Shown: in pieces, positions 54,648 to 64,000 of the stretch
Position numbering within the stretch: the first letter of the stretch is position 1
Layout: each line of letters begins with the position of its first letter
NCBI RefSeq assembly: GCF_900106565.1
Contig: NZ_FNNJ01000001.1
Location: forward strand, 124,001 to 188,000
Direction of reading: 5' to 3'
DNA length: 64,000 nt
Source: Lutibacter oricola
GTDB lineage: Bacteria; Bacteroidota; Bacteroidia; Flavobacteriales; Flavobacteriaceae
Translations under genes and position numbers: made by a program
Notes under the pieces: model-generated
Databases searched by the model: none
What the model was told of the DNA's origin: nothing
What the model saw: the letters and a program-made list of their open reading frames with translations, nothing else

Positions 54648-56432
54648 TTATTTGTTCTTCTTTTTCTTTTTAACTTTTCCGTTTTCTAATAATGAGTCTT
54701 TTTCACCATATAATAATTCGGCTACTTCAATTAGCTTTTTTATCATATCGTTTACGTTGGTAAAATCATTAAATAGTGAAGAAGCCATTTCTGCAGAAAT
54801 TAAATCTTTTCGAATTAACTTATCTATAGATTTATTACTTTGCCTAATATTTTCTCTAGCATTTTCTTTTAGCTCATTTAGCTTTTCGGCATACTTTTCA
54901 GAGTTTTCTTCAGTGCTAAAAAGGTAAATAACGCGCAATACTTTTGTTACTTTTTTTCTGAAATTATCATATTCATGGTGAAGATCTTTGTTGTTTAAAC
55001 TTACAGAGGAAGTTAAGTTTTTATTCAACTCTCTAATATCCTTTATAATTTCAACCATTTTTCTATTAGCAATTTTAATCTCTGTAATAGTTTTGTGTTG
55101 TTTTTTATTTAAAATTAAATCGCTTTGAACAGTTGTTGCATACCTAATAATTTCGCCATAAATAGATTTTACTTTGGTATAATATAATTCTTCAACATCT
55201 GTTTCCATGTCAACAGTTGATTTTTTTATAATTTTTTTAATCTTTAAATCCGATTTAATATCACTTTGATGAATGTTTAACCCGTGTGCAACTATTTCAA
55301 AAATTGCATTTTTAAATAAATACTCAGATTCTTTTACTAACGAAGAAATAGCAGTTCCAGGAAATTCTAACACAGATTCGGTTAAGAATTTTGCATCATC
55401 AATATCTTTTGTCTTTTTATCTTTAATAACTTTTATTAAAAAACGTTCAAGTATATTAATAAAAGGAATCATAACTAAAACACCCAGCACATTAAAAATG
55501 GTATGAAATAGTGCTAGTTTTAAGGTATAATCATCGTGGGCTATTTGTAATAATTCAGATAAATGATTAACTAGTCTTGCTAATGGAAATATTAAAATTA
55601 AGGTTATAATACCGGTGGTAACATTAAAAACTAAATGTGCTCCAGCAAGACGTTTTCCAGCAATGTTTGAACTTAAAGATCCTAAAACCGCAGTAATTGT
55701 TGTACCAACATTGGCTCCAATTGCTAATGCAAGTGCGTTTTCATATTCTATTTGTCCAGCTGCAAGTGCTGTTAAAATTAAGGCCAGTGTTGCGCTACTA
55801 GATTGTAAAATAGTAGTTATTAAAATTCCTAAACCGGCATAAATTAAAGCTCCTAAAAATCCTGAAACTGCAAATTGGGTAAGGTCTATATATTGCTTAA
55901 AAATATCAAAACCTTCTTTCATATAATGTATACCAAGAAAGAAAAAACCTAACCCAGCTAATACATTTCCAACACCTTTTAGTGCTACTTTTTTCTGAAA
56001 AGAAAATATGATTCCAAAAATTAGCATTGGCATAGCTAATGCCGAAATCTTAATTTTTAAACCAAAACCAGCAACTAGCCAAGCTGTAGCAGTTGTACCA
56101 ATGTTTGCTCCAAAAATTAATCCTAAACCTCCAGAAAGGCTAATTAAACCAGCGCTTATAAATGAAATTGTAATTACTGACACTAAAGAACTAGATTGAA
56201 TTAAAGCAGTAACAAAAGCACCAGCTGTAATACTTTTGTATAATTTATTAGTAGCTTTTTTTAATATATTTTGAAGCGGACCTTTTGTAAATACTTTAAA
56301 ACCTTCTTCAAGCATTATCATTCCAAATAGTAAAATGGCAACACCTGCGGAAATTGTTTTAAAATTAGGGTTAAAGTAAAGTACAACAGCTAAAGCGGCT
56401 AAAAATATAGTAAAGGAAACTTTTCTAATCAT
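54648..56432 (-). CDS. Na/Pi cotransporter family protein (NptA-like)
   Basis: A 594-residue membrane protein. The two repeated Na/Pi cores are GAFVTALIQSSSLVSVI (about 72-88) and ILQSSSATLALILTALA (about 213), each followed by GANIGTTATAW or GANVGTTITAV. The C-terminal 230 residues are a PhoU-like helical domain. It lies between the two PiT genes on the same strand and would add a sodium-coupled phosphate route. No array of 11-base repeats is visible directly upstream, so it may depend on read-through from PiT copy 2 or a separate promoter. Confidence 0.92.
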   Translation of the reverse strand: MIRKVSFTIFLAALAVVLYFNPNFKTISAGVAILLFGMIMLEEGFKVFTKGPLQNILKKATNKLYKSITAGAFVTALIQSSSLVSVITISFISAGLISLSGGLGLIFGANIGTTATAWLVAGFGLKIKISALAMPMLIFGIIFSFQKKVALKGVGNVLAGLGFFFLGIHYMKEGFDIFKQYIDLTQFAVSGFLGALIYAGLGILITTILQSSSATLALILTALAAGQIEYENALALAIGANVGTTITAVLGSLSSNIAGKRLAGAHLVFNVTTGIITLILIFPLARLVNHLSELLQIAHDDYTLKLALFHTIFNVLGVLVMIPFINILERFLIKVIKDKKTKDIDDAKFLTESVLEFPGTAISSLVKESEYLFKNAIFEIVAHGLNIHQSDIKSDLKIKKIIKKSTVDMETDVEELYYTKVKSIYGEIIRYATTVQSDLILNKKQHKTITEIKIANRKMVEIIKDIRELNKNLTSSVSLNNKDLHHEYDNFRKKVTKVLRVIYLFSTEENSEKYAEKLNELKENARENIRQSNKSIDKLIRKDLISAEMASSLFNDFTNVNDMIKKLIEVAELLYGEKDSLLENGKVKKKKKNK

Positions 56433-56490
56433 TTATAAAAGGAAATATTTGGTCTAAAAAGTTATAAACTTACATATATTAATTAAAACA

Positions 56491-56527
56491 AAAAAAGCCT
56501 TCAAATAATTTAATTTGAAGGCTTTTT
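56491..56527 (-). terminator. Terminator of PiT copy 2
   Basis: Stem AAAAAGCCTTCAAAT/ATTTGAAGGCTTTTT with loop AATTTA, followed on the minus strand by a T run. Confidence 0.9.
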
Positions 56528-56542
56528 AGAAATATAAGTTAA

Positions 56543-58798
56543 TTATTTATTTCCGTTTTCTTGAACTTGAAATTCTTCATATAATTGAAGTAGGCTCATT
56601 AAAGCAGAAATTAAATCTTTAGTTTCTAATAGAATACCAAAGTATAATGTTGAGTTTTTAGGACTCGTTTCTTCTGTTCTAATTCTTGAAATTTGCTTAT
56701 CAATAGATTCAGAAACGTTATTAAATAACTCTTGTTTAGCGTTTATAATAGTTAATAGGTTAGAGAAATCTCTATCAGAGAAGTCTTTTTCTATTTTACT
56801 AAATAACGATTGTAGCTCATTATTAATAGATTTTAAATCTTTTACTTGAGATTTTTTAAGATTCTTGTGGTTGTTATTAACGTGGTTGTAACTTGTTGTT
56901 GAAATATATTCAATAGACTGTGTTACATCTTGTAAGTACCCTAAAACTAAAATATAAAATCTACTTGCTTTTACAGAAGAGTCATCTAAAGATTTAATAA
57001 AGTAGAAAACTTCACTTTTAAGTTCGTTAACTTCTTTATTTAGTTTTTTAACGTGTTTTTCAGTTTTGGTTAACTTCTTTAAATCGTGGTTAGATAAATC
57101 ATCTACAACGTTTGTAAATAGCTTATTCACACGTTTTACAACTTCAGAAATGTGATCAGAACTTTCCTCAACAACTTCATTAATAGTTATTAACTCAGCA
57201 CGTTCAATATATTTTCTTTCTTTTTTCTCTTTTGCTTTTCTTGTATGTCTAACAGAACTTCTACCTATTAAAAACAATACAATAATTAATAATACAGCTA
57301 CAGAAACAATTTCACCTAAATATATAATGTAAGCAAAAATTGCAGCTACTGTAAATGCAGATAAAGCAGTTAAAAACCAACCACCAATTACGTTAAATAC
57401 ACCAGCAACTCTATAAACGGCACTTTCTCTACCCCAAGCTCTATCAGCTAAAGATGTACCCATTGCTACCATAAAGGTAACGTAAGTTGTAGATAATGGC
57501 AGTTTTAATGAAGTACCAATCGAAATTAAAATACCAGCAACAAATAAGTTAACCGATGCTCTAACCATATCAAAGGCAGGTAATTCATAAGTTTTTTCTT
57601 TAGATAAATCTATAACAGGTTTTTGGAATTTAGAGTCTATCCACTTTAAAGATCTATTAGGAACTACTTTAGCTAAACCAGAGCTAAACAAAATTGCTCC
57701 ACGAACAACAGTTCTAGAAACGGCATTTGATTGAAATTTTTCATGCCCTTCTCCTTGTCGAGAAAGGTTAATACCAGTTTCAATTACTGCTTTTGCTTTT
57801 TTAGAGAACCATAAAGTAATAACCATAATTGCACCTGCAGCTAATAATAGCATTGGGTTAGATGGTACTTTTTTGGCTAAAACTCCCATTGAGAATTCAT
57901 TAGCAGGTATTCCAGAAGCACTCCATTCTTGGTAAGAGTTCCAAGCAGCAATAGGTACACCAATAAAGTTAACTAAATCGTTACCAGCAAATGCCATTGC
58001 TAAAGAAAATGTTCCAATTATTACAATAAATTTTAAAATATTTACTTTGAATAGCATTATTAATAATTGCGATAATATTGTCCAGAAAGCAAAACCATAA
58101 AGGATAATTTCAAAAGTTTTTCCTTCAATTAAGTGTTTAATATCTCCGTAAAAAGGAGTTCCTTTCATACCTTTTACAAAAATAAAGTAGGTAATTGCTG
58201 TAATTGCAAAACCTCCAAAAATTGCATTTATATAACTTTTTCTTTTTTCAAATTGGAAAGAATACAGCAAACGCGATAGGAATTGTACAATTGCACCCAC
58301 CGAAAATGCTATAAATACAGAGAGTAAAATACCCGATATAATTAATAAGGCTTTTTCTGAATTAATGTATTTTCCTAAGCTAGCTATAGTTTCACCTTCA
58401 GCATTAGAAATTTTAATTAATGCCATTGCAACTGCAGCACCCAACAATTCAAATACAATAGAAACTGTTGTAGATGTTGGCATTCCTAATGAATTAAAAA
58501 CATCTAACAGAAGAATGTCTGTTATCATTACCGCCATAAAAATGAACATTATTTCGTCGAAATAAAATTCTGCCGGATTAAAAATACCTTTACGTGCAAC
58601 CTCCATCATTCCACTCGAGGTTATTGCTCCAAGAGCAACTCCAATACTTGCAATAATTAAAATCCATTTCATAGAAATAGCTTTAGAACCAATTGCTGAA
58701 TTCAAAAAGTTTACTGCATCGTTACTAACTCCAACAACTAAATCAATAATTGCTAGTACTGTTAATGCAACAAGCATTAAAATGTAAATATCTCCCAT
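56543..58798 (-). CDS. PiT-family inorganic phosphate transporter with C-terminal PhoU-like domain (copy 2)
   Basis: A 751-residue close paralog of the protein at 52239, colinear over the whole length (GVSNDAVNFLNSAIGSK, GNDLVNFIGVP, TYVTFMVAMGTSLADRAW, SSDHISEVVKRVNKLF). Both copies keep the full set of PiT motifs and the PhoU-like tail, so neither is a pseudogene. They may differ in affinity or in the degree of induction. Its own Pho-box-like promoter lies at 58820-58864. Confidence 0.93.
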   Translation of the reverse strand: MGDIYILMLVALTVLAIIDLVVGVSNDAVNFLNSAIGSKAISMKWILIIASIGVALGAITSSGMMEVARKGIFNPAEFYFDEIMFIFMAVMITDILLLDVFNSLGMPTSTTVSIVFELLGAAVAMALIKISNAEGETIASLGKYINSEKALLIISGILLSVFIAFSVGAIVQFLSRLLYSFQFEKRKSYINAIFGGFAITAITYFIFVKGMKGTPFYGDIKHLIEGKTFEIILYGFAFWTILSQLLIMLFKVNILKFIVIIGTFSLAMAFAGNDLVNFIGVPIAAWNSYQEWSASGIPANEFSMGVLAKKVPSNPMLLLAAGAIMVITLWFSKKAKAVIETGINLSRQGEGHEKFQSNAVSRTVVRGAILFSSGLAKVVPNRSLKWIDSKFQKPVIDLSKEKTYELPAFDMVRASVNLFVAGILISIGTSLKLPLSTTYVTFMVAMGTSLADRAWGRESAVYRVAGVFNVIGGWFLTALSAFTVAAIFAYIIYLGEIVSVAVLLIIVLFLIGRSSVRHTRKAKEKKERKYIERAELITINEVVEESSDHISEVVKRVNKLFTNVVDDLSNHDLKKLTKTEKHVKKLNKEVNELKSEVFYFIKSLDDSSVKASRFYILVLGYLQDVTQSIEYISTTSYNHVNNNHKNLKKSQVKDLKSINNELQSLFSKIEKDFSDRDFSNLLTIINAKQELFNNVSESIDKQISRIRTEETSPKNSTLYFGILLETKDLISALMSLLQLYEEFQVQENGNK

Positions 58799-58819
58799 TT
58801 TTTATTATTATTTAAAGCG

Positions 58820-58864
58820 CAAAAATATATTCATTCTTTTTAGCGTATGTTAAGTTAAGGTTAA
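58820..58864 (-). promoter_or_regulatory. Pho-box-like array and promoter of PiT copy 2
   Basis: On the minus strand TTAACCTTAAC (58864-58854) and TTAACATACGC (58853-58843) are adjacent 11-base units. The exact -7 box TATTTTTG lies at 58827-58820, a 15-base gap, the same as for PiT copy 1. Confidence 0.7.
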
Positions 58865-58941
58865 CAACATTAAAATTGTGTTAATTTACCGTTATAAGAT
58901 GGGTATAAATTTACAAAATTAATACTATTTGGTATTAATAT

Positions 58942-58980
58942 AAATAAGCCTTTAAATAATAGTACTTAAAGGCTTATTTT
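58942..58980 (-). terminator. Terminator of nrdA
   Basis: Stem AAATAAGCCTTTAA/TTAAAGGCTTATTT with a 10-base loop, 20 bases after the nrdA stop codon on the minus strand; the T run is short. Confidence 0.7.
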
Positions 58981-58999
58981 TAATAATGTATTTTACATT

Positions 59000-61381
59000 T
59001 TATGATCCACACATTTCACAATCGTCTGGATTGTTTTGTGAAGCAATTAACATAGCCTTTAGTTCTTCAGGAGTTAATGGCTTGTCTTCTTCTTTTTTAT
59101 TGTTAGATAAGGTAAATTTAATTGCGTTTACAGCACTTTTTGTACGTAAGTAGTACATTCCAGTTTTTAAGCCACTTTTCCAAGCGTAAAAATGCATAGA
59201 TGTTAATTTAGAGTAATTTGCATCTTGCATAAATAAATTTAATGATTGAGATTGATCAATAAAATATCCTCTTTGGCGAGACATATCAATAATATCTTTC
59301 ATACTCATTTCCCAAACGGTTTTATACAGTTCTTTTAAATCTTGTGGAATAACATCTATATGTTGGATTGAACCGTTGGCACGCATTATTTCTTCTTTCA
59401 TTTCATTATTCCATAAACCTAATTCAACCAAGTCTTCTAGTAAATGCTTATTAACAACAATATATTCGCCGCTTAAAACTCTACGCGTGTAAATATTAGA
59501 TGTGTAAGGCTCAAAAGCTTCGTTATTACCTAAAATTTGTGAAGTTGAAGCTGTTGGCATTGGAGCAACTAATAACGAGTTTCTAATACCGTTTTCTAAT
59601 ACATTTTTTCTAAGAGCTTTCCAGTCCCAACGACCACTCAAATCATCTTCAGAAACATTCCACATGTTAAATTGAAATTCTCCTTTAGACATTGGAGAGC
59701 CTTCATATGTAGAGTAGGTTCCTTTAGTTTTAGCCATTTCCATTGATGAGGTTACAGCAGCAAAGTAAATGGTTTCAAAAATTTCTTCGTTTAACTTTTT
59801 CGCTTCGTCACTTGTAAAAGGCATACGCAGCATAATAAAAGCATCTGCCAAACCTTGAATTCCTAAACCTACGGGTCTATGTCTAAAGTTTGAATTTTCG
59901 GCTTCTTTAACTGGGTAATAATTACGATCTATTACTGTATCTAAATTTCTTGTAATTTTTTTAGTTACCTCAAATAGTTTTTGGTGATTAAAATATTTTT
60001 CGCCCTTTTCATTTTCATCTACAAACATTGGAATGGCAATTGAAGCTAAGTTACATACTGCAACTTCATCTTTTGCAGTATATTCCATAATTTCTGTACA
60101 TAAATTTGAAGAACGAATGGTTCCTAAATTTTTTTGATTCGATTTTCTATTTGCCGAATCTTTGTAAAGCATGTATGGATTTCCAGTTTCAATTTGAGCT
60201 TCTAAAATCTTTTCCCAAAGTTCACGTGCTTTTATAGTTTTACGTCCTTTACCAACTTGCTCATAACCTGTGTATAGTTTTTCAAACTCATCTCCATAAG
60301 TATCAAATAAATGAGGACATTCATTAGGACACATTAATGTCCAATCTCCATTTTCTTCAACACGTTTCATAAATAAATCTGGAATCCACATAGCGTAAAA
60401 TAAATCACGCGCACGCATTTCTTCAGCTCCAGTATTTTTACGTAAATCTAAAAAGTTAAAAACATCTGCGTGCCAAGGTTCCATATAAATAGCGAAAGAA
60501 CCTTTACGTTTTCCTCCACCTTGATCTACATAACGAGCAGTATCATTATAAACTTTTAGCATTGGAACAATTCCGTTTGAAGTTCCATTAGTACCTCTAA
60601 TATAAGATCCTGTTGCACGTACGTTGTGAATAGATAAACCAATTCCTCCAGCAGATTGAGAAATTTTTGCAGTTTGTTTTAATGTATCATAAATACCATC
60701 AATACTATCTTCTTGTATTTGAAGTAAAAAACAAGACGACATTTGTGGTTTTGGTGTTCCTGAATTGAATAATGTTGGTGTTGCGTGAGTAAAAATCTTT
60801 TTAGACATTAACTCATACGTTTCAATAGCTTCATCAATATCATTTTGATGAATTCCAATTGCAACACGCATTAACATATGCTGAGGTCTTTCAGCAATTT
60901 TACCGTTTAATTTTAATAAATAGGAGCGTTCTAATGTTTTAAAACCAAAATAATCGTACCCAAAATCTCTATTGTATATAATTGTTGAATCTAGCTTGGC
61001 AGCATTATCCATAATAGATTTGTATGTCTCGTCAGATAATAATGGTGCTTTTTTACCAGTTCTTGGATTTACATAATTGTATAAATCCGTCATAACTTCA
61101 CTAAATGTTTTTTTAGTGTTTTTATGTAAGTTAGAAACAGCAATACGTGCAGCTAGTTTTGCATAATCTGGGTGTCGTACAGTCATTGTAGCAGCAGTTT
61201 CAGCAGCTAAATTATCAAGTTCGGAAGTGGTAACCCCATCATAAAGTCCTTCAATAACTCTCATAGCTACCTGAACAGGATCTACCAATTTATTAAGGCC
61301 ATAACACATTTTTCTAACTCTTGCTGTAATTTTATCGAACATTACAGGCTCTTTTCTTCCGTCTCTTTTAAGTACAAACAT
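59000..61381 (-). CDS. nrdA: Ribonucleoside-diphosphate reductase, alpha subunit
   Basis: A 793-residue class I large subunit that reduces ribonucleoside diphosphates to deoxy forms. The N-terminus is an ATP-cone ([20 protein letters not shown]), so activity is allosterically controlled. Catalytic cysteines lie in [19 protein letters not shown] and VAVCNLASI, and the shuttle pair is at the C-terminus (Cys788/Cys791, CEMCGS), reducible by thioredoxin. The sequence is of the eukaryote-like NrdA type common in Bacteroidota. nrdB lies 113 bases upstream on the same strand. Confidence 0.96.
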   Translation of the reverse strand: MFVLKRDGRKEPVMFDKITARVRKMCYGLNKLVDPVQVAMRVIEGLYDGVTTSELDNLAAETAATMTVRHPDYAKLAARIAVSNLHKNTKKTFSEVMTDLYNYVNPRTGKKAPLLSDETYKSIMDNAAKLDSTIIYNRDFGYDYFGFKTLERSYLLKLNGKIAERPQHMLMRVAIGIHQNDIDEAIETYELMSKKIFTHATPTLFNSGTPKPQMSSCFLLQIQEDSIDGIYDTLKQTAKISQSAGGIGLSIHNVRATGSYIRGTNGTSNGIVPMLKVYNDTARYVDQGGGKRKGSFAIYMEPWHADVFNFLDLRKNTGAEEMRARDLFYAMWIPDLFMKRVEENGDWTLMCPNECPHLFDTYGDEFEKLYTGYEQVGKGRKTIKARELWEKILEAQIETGNPYMLYKDSANRKSNQKNLGTIRSSNLCTEIMEYTAKDEVAVCNLASIAIPMFVDENEKGEKYFNHQKLFEVTKKITRNLDTVIDRNYYPVKEAENSNFRHRPVGLGIQGLADAFIMLRMPFTSDEAKKLNEEIFETIYFAAVTSSMEMAKTKGTYSTYEGSPMSKGEFQFNMWNVSEDDLSGRWDWKALRKNVLENGIRNSLLVAPMPTASTSQILGNNEAFEPYTSNIYTRRVLSGEYIVVNKHLLEDLVELGLWNNEMKEEIMRANGSIQHIDVIPQDLKELYKTVWEMSMKDIIDMSRQRGYFIDQSQSLNLFMQDANYSKLTSMHFYAWKSGLKTGMYYLRTKSAVNAIKFTLSNNKKEEDKPLTPEELKAMLIASQNNPDDCEMCGS

Positions 61382-61494
61382 AGGTTACACGTTGGTTTTA
61401 ATAATTATTATATACAGTTGTATTATTGATTTTATTTAAAAAATCAAATTTCAATTGGGGTGTATTGTAATTTGAAAAGTTTTTCTAATAAATA

Positions 61495-62466
61495 TTAGAA
61501 GTCAGCATCAAAACTTATATCACCAGTTCCTCCGCTTTTTACACCAGCTTTTTGGTATTCAGATACTCTTTTTTCGAAAAAATTTGTTTTTCCTTCTAAA
61601 GAAATCATTTCCATAAAGTCAAAAGGATTAGAAACATTGTAAACTTTATCACATCCAAATTCAGTTAAAAGTCTGTCTGTTACAAATTCTAAATATTGAG
61701 TCATTAATTTAGCATTCATACCAATTAAACTAACTGGTAATGATTCTGTTATAAATTTACGTTCAATATCTAATGCATCTACAATAATTTCTGAAATGCG
61801 TTCTTTTGGTACTTTGTTTACAATATGGTTATTGTGTAAGTGTACAGCAAAATCACAGTGTAAACCTTCATCTCTAGAAATTAATTCGTTAGAAAATGTT
61901 AAGCCTGGTAATAATCCTCGTTTTTTTAACCAAAAAATAGAGCAAAAACTTCCTGAAAAGAAAATTCCTTCAACGGCAGCAAAAGCAATTAAACGCTCAG
62001 CAAAACTTGGACTTTCAATCCATTTTAATGCCCAATCAGCTTTTAATTTAATAGCAGGAAACACCTCAATTGCTTTAAACAATTGATCTTTTTCTGCTTC
62101 ATTTTTTACATACGTATCAATTAACAATGAGTATACTTCAGAGTGTATATTTTCCATCATTATTTGAAAACCATAGAAAAATTTTGCTTCAGAATATTGA
62201 ACTTCACTAACAAAATTTTCTGCTAAATTTTCGTTTACAATACCATCAGAAGCTGCAAAAAACGCTAAAATATGTTTGATAAAATAACGTTCATCATCGT
62301 TTAATTTATTTTCCCAATCAATTACATCTTGGTGTAAATCAATTTCTTCAGCAGTCCAAATACTAGCTTCTTGCTTTTTATACCATTCCCAAATATCTTG
62401 GTGTTGAATAGGGAAAATTACAAATCGGTCTTTGTTTTCTTGTAAAATAGGTTCAATAGCAGGCAT
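61495..62466 (-). CDS. nrdB: Ribonucleoside-diphosphate reductase, beta subunit
   Basis: The small subunit that carries the diiron centre and radical. I start at the ATG at 62466 ([15 protein letters not shown]), giving 323 residues; the ATG at 62526 adds 20 residues without family similarity. Metal ligands are Asp74 (AASDGI), Glu105 and His108 (ENIHSEVY), with later Glu and His in [10 protein letters not shown]. Tyr112 stands at the radical position, so this is a tyrosyl-radical enzyme rather than the Phe-bearing Ic type. Confidence 0.95.
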   Translation of the reverse strand: MPAIEPILQENKDRFVIFPIQHQDIWEWYKKQEASIWTAEEIDLHQDVIDWENKLNDDERYFIKHILAFFAASDGIVNENLAENFVSEVQYSEAKFFYGFQIMMENIHSEVYSLLIDTYVKNEAEKDQLFKAIEVFPAIKLKADWALKWIESPSFAERLIAFAAVEGIFFSGSFCSIFWLKKRGLLPGLTFSNELISRDEGLHCDFAVHLHNNHIVNKVPKERISEIIVDALDIERKFITESLPVSLIGMNAKLMTQYLEFVTDRLLTEFGCDKVYNVSNPFDFMEMISLEGKTNFFEKRVSEYQKAGVKSGGTGDISFDADF

Positions 62467-62561
62467 TTCTTTGACTTTTTTAGATGGTAAATAGTTAGTT
62501 GATTTCTCTTGAAACGAGAGAAACAAATATTGGAAAAAATTGGGTATAATGAAAGGGGTAC

Positions 62562-62570
62562 TTATTCACA
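62562..62570 (+). promoter_or_regulatory. DnaA-box-like site upstream of nrdB
   Basis: TTATTCACA matches the DnaA box consensus TTWTNCACA, about 100 bases upstream of the nrdB start. A single 9-base match can occur by chance in A+T-rich DNA. Confidence 0.35.
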
Positions 62571-62724
62571 TTTATCAATAAGTTTTTAACATTCTACTAT
62601 TTTTGTAATTAACGACTAATTACTCCTAAAAACTGATTATCAGTAAAATATAAATCTGTTTTGTTGCTCGCTAGTTGGTTTTATTGGCTTTGTATTGAAA
62701 AGGAGTATTGGTGTAAATAAATGA

Positions 62725-62755
62725 AAAAAGTTCAAGCTTTTAAACTTGAACTTTT
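62725..62755. terminator. Hairpin in the nrdB upstream region
   Basis: Perfect stem AAAAGTTCAAG/CTTGAACTTTT with an 8-base loop. It lies in a 468-base gene-free region and could end a transcript on either strand. Confidence 0.5.
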
Positions 62756-62826
62756 CAAAGTACATGGAATTAAATCAACAATTAATTACTGCAAATACTA
62801 ATTTTTGAATGCTTTTTGAAATACGT

Positions 62827-62882
62827 TTCTTGAATTACATCTGTTTGTTTTATAAATAATAAACAGATGTAATTTACAAGAA
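62827..62882. repeat. 56-base inverted repeat
   Basis: AATTACATCTGTTT (62833-62846) pairs exactly with AAACAGATGTAATT (62861-62874). TTCTTG (62827-62832) pairs with CAAGAA (62877-62882) after a 2-base bulge. The loop is 14 bases, all A/T after a G. It lies between nrdB and the lipocalin-like gene with no nearby ORF. It might be a terminator or the relic of a small mobile element. Confidence 0.6.
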
Positions 62883-62934
62883 GCATAAGTGTAATTACTT
62901 TTTATAGCGCTTTTTTTTGAGTGCAGGGGATTAT

Positions 62935-63882
62935 CTAGTTTTTAATTTCTTTTAATATATACACATTTGTACTACCAAATGGTACTGGAGCATCTTTTAC
63001 TTTTATTATTTTGGCAAATACTCCTGGTTTTTCTGTTATCATCCAATATTTAATTTTACTATCAAATTGACCAAAACCTTCAACAACTGTACAATTAAAA
63101 GTACCTGCAGGTGTTTTAATTTCTTCTGTTCCTAAAACTTTGTAGGTATCTACATTATCTTTTGGAAAAAAGTTGTAATCATACTCATAATCAGATAAGT
63201 TATTCATCCAAATTGGATTTTCGGTCATATCGATATAATCGTTTTGAAAATATGAATATTCCCTAACGTCAATAGATTTTTCTGTAGCATTGTAGTTTAT
63301 TTTTTCGCTTACTACCCAGGCATCTGGCTCTTGTTCATCAGGAAAACTAGTTATGTTATAGACCAATTCTGTGTAATTTTTTAAATTGTTTACAATAGTT
63401 TCAATTTTCCAAGGTAATTTTGCTTCTTCCTCTTCGTAATTAAAATCACCATTTTTATTATACATAGCTTCCCTTTTAAATGAAAGTATTGGTTTTTCCA
63501 TTTTTATTTTTGGTGAAGCGTTTTGCATTTTTATTTTTACAAAGCTTAGTATTGCTTTATCTTTTTTATAAACCAGTTCTTTGTTTTTAGATTTTATTAC
63601 AGAAGCTTCTCCATTAAAATCTTTATCTAAAGAGCTGTTCATTACAATTGTTTTTTTCTTTTTATTGTATTTCCAAGTACCAACTGTTACTATTTTTGAA
63701 GTAGCACTTCTTGCAGCTTTTAAAACTCCTTTATCTTCAAAAATGAATACTGCTTTTAAATCGGTTTCGGTTTTATCTCCTATAACAGCTTTTACTAATT
63801 GCCAGTTTCCAATTATTTTAGATTTTTGGGCTTTTGCTGAAATACTACAAATGATAATTATTAGTACGATTAATTTTTTCAT
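62935..63882 (-). CDS. Exported protein with N-terminal lipocalin-like domain
   Basis: A 315-residue exported protein (MKKLIVLIIIICSISAKA). Residues about 22-115 match a lipocalin-like beta-barrel (IIGNWQLVKAVIGD, AVFIFEDKGVLKA, GTWKYNKKKKTIVM). The C-terminal 150 residues are a beta-rich region (GTEEIKTPAGTFNCTVVEGFG) of the kind seen in DUF3108-like envelope proteins. The function is unknown. It begins 10 bases after the stop codon of the gene cut by the right edge. Confidence 0.65.
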   Translation of the reverse strand: MKKLIVLIIIICSISAKAQKSKIIGNWQLVKAVIGDKTETDLKAVFIFEDKGVLKAARSATSKIVTVGTWKYNKKKKTIVMNSSLDKDFNGEASVIKSKNKELVYKKDKAILSFVKIKMQNASPKIKMEKPILSFKREAMYNKNGDFNYEEEEAKLPWKIETIVNNLKNYTELVYNITSFPDEQEPDAWVVSEKINYNATEKSIDVREYSYFQNDYIDMTENPIWMNNLSDYEYDYNFFPKDNVDTYKVLGTEEIKTPAGTFNCTVVEGFGQFDSKIKYWMITEKPGVFAKIIKVKDAPVPFGSTNVYILKEIKN

Positions 63883-63892
63883 AATATTTTAT

Positions 63893-64000
63893 TTAATTAT
63901 TTCTTTTGTATTTTTTAATTTCTAGTGTTGTTCTACTTGGTTTTAGTAATAATACGCTAATGTTATTTTGAGGGAATAACTTGGTTTTATTGGATACGCT
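63893..64000 (-). CDS. C-terminal end of an unidentified protein, cut by window edge
   Basis: The minus-strand frame is open from the edge for 35 codons and ends with TAA at 63895-63893 (last residues LEIKKYKRNN). The other two minus frames are stopped early. It is too short to identify. Confidence 0.35.
   Translation of the reverse strand, partial: SVSNKTKLFPQNNISVLLLKPSRTTLEIKKYKRNN

Noticed and set aside
56433-56490. Pho-box-like array upstream of the Na/Pi cotransporter
   Set aside because: TAAGTTTA and TAACTTTT occur but 9 bases apart, and no TTTG box follows.
1-64000. CRISPR arrays, prophage, insertion sequences or rRNA genes
   Set aside because: No regularly spaced repeats with unique spacers, no transposase, integrase or phage structural gene, and no rRNA sequence could be recognised on either strand.

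Overview
The window is chromosomal DNA from a member of the Bacteroidota, almost certainly family Flavobacteriaceae. The sequence is strongly A+T-rich. It carries the gliding-motility lipoprotein GldH next to a Cys-rich RicT/PSP1 protein, a secreted protein with a type IX secretion (T9SS) C-terminal sorting domain, TonB-dependent receptor and carboxypeptidase-like regulatory domains, DUF4837 and DUF3078 proteins, and promoters with the Bacteroidota-type -7 box TAnnTTTG. I found no prophage, insertion sequence, CRISPR array or rRNA, and only one tRNA (Cys-GCA).

Layout. 1-11.5 kb is mixed housekeeping: a truncated TetR regulator, a radical SAM protein, a GreA/B-like protein, a nitrobindin-like beta-barrel, a prolyl oligopeptidase lipoprotein, thioredoxin, an accessory SGNH lipoprotein enclosed by two copies of one terminator, asd, a kelch protein, and a U32 protein coupled to a ferredoxin. 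11.6-17.6 kb is a tight ricT-gldH-PBP1A-acyl-CoA synthetase cluster. 17.6-22.8 kb has a TauE exporter, exonuclease III and an OmpA-lytic transglycosylase-DUF4837 envelope operon. 23-27 kb has two membrane proteins of probable glycan assembly behind glnS. 27-40.7 kb contains folB, tRNA-Cys, an MBL hydrolase, S8 and M1 peptidases, a GAF histidine kinase, small membrane proteins, a ClC channel, tadA/dxs and a DUF3078 protein. 40.7-45.3 kb has the T9SS protein and dGTPase.

45.3-58.9 kb is the most interesting part and reads as a phosphate-acquisition island: a free-standing carboxypeptidase-like domain protein, a TonB receptor with a beta-helix lipoprotein, a MORN-like protein, an OprO/P-type porin, and two PiT transporters with PhoU-like tails on either side of a Na/Pi cotransporter. 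Six promoters here carry direct repeats of an 11-bp unit (consensus close to TTAACATTAAN). In five of them the array ends 4 or 15 (4+11) bases before the -7 box, which is the geometry of a Pho box. The sixth, at the MORN-like gene, has the same period and gap but its units face the other way. Three of the controlled genes are phosphate genes on protein evidence alone, so the others are predicted phosphate-starvation genes.

59-62.5 kb holds nrdA/nrdB (class I ribonucleotide reductase) with a DnaA-box-like site upstream, followed by a secreted lipocalin-like protein and the C-terminus of another gene at the window edge. Functions are inferred from motifs and family knowledge; no database search was run.
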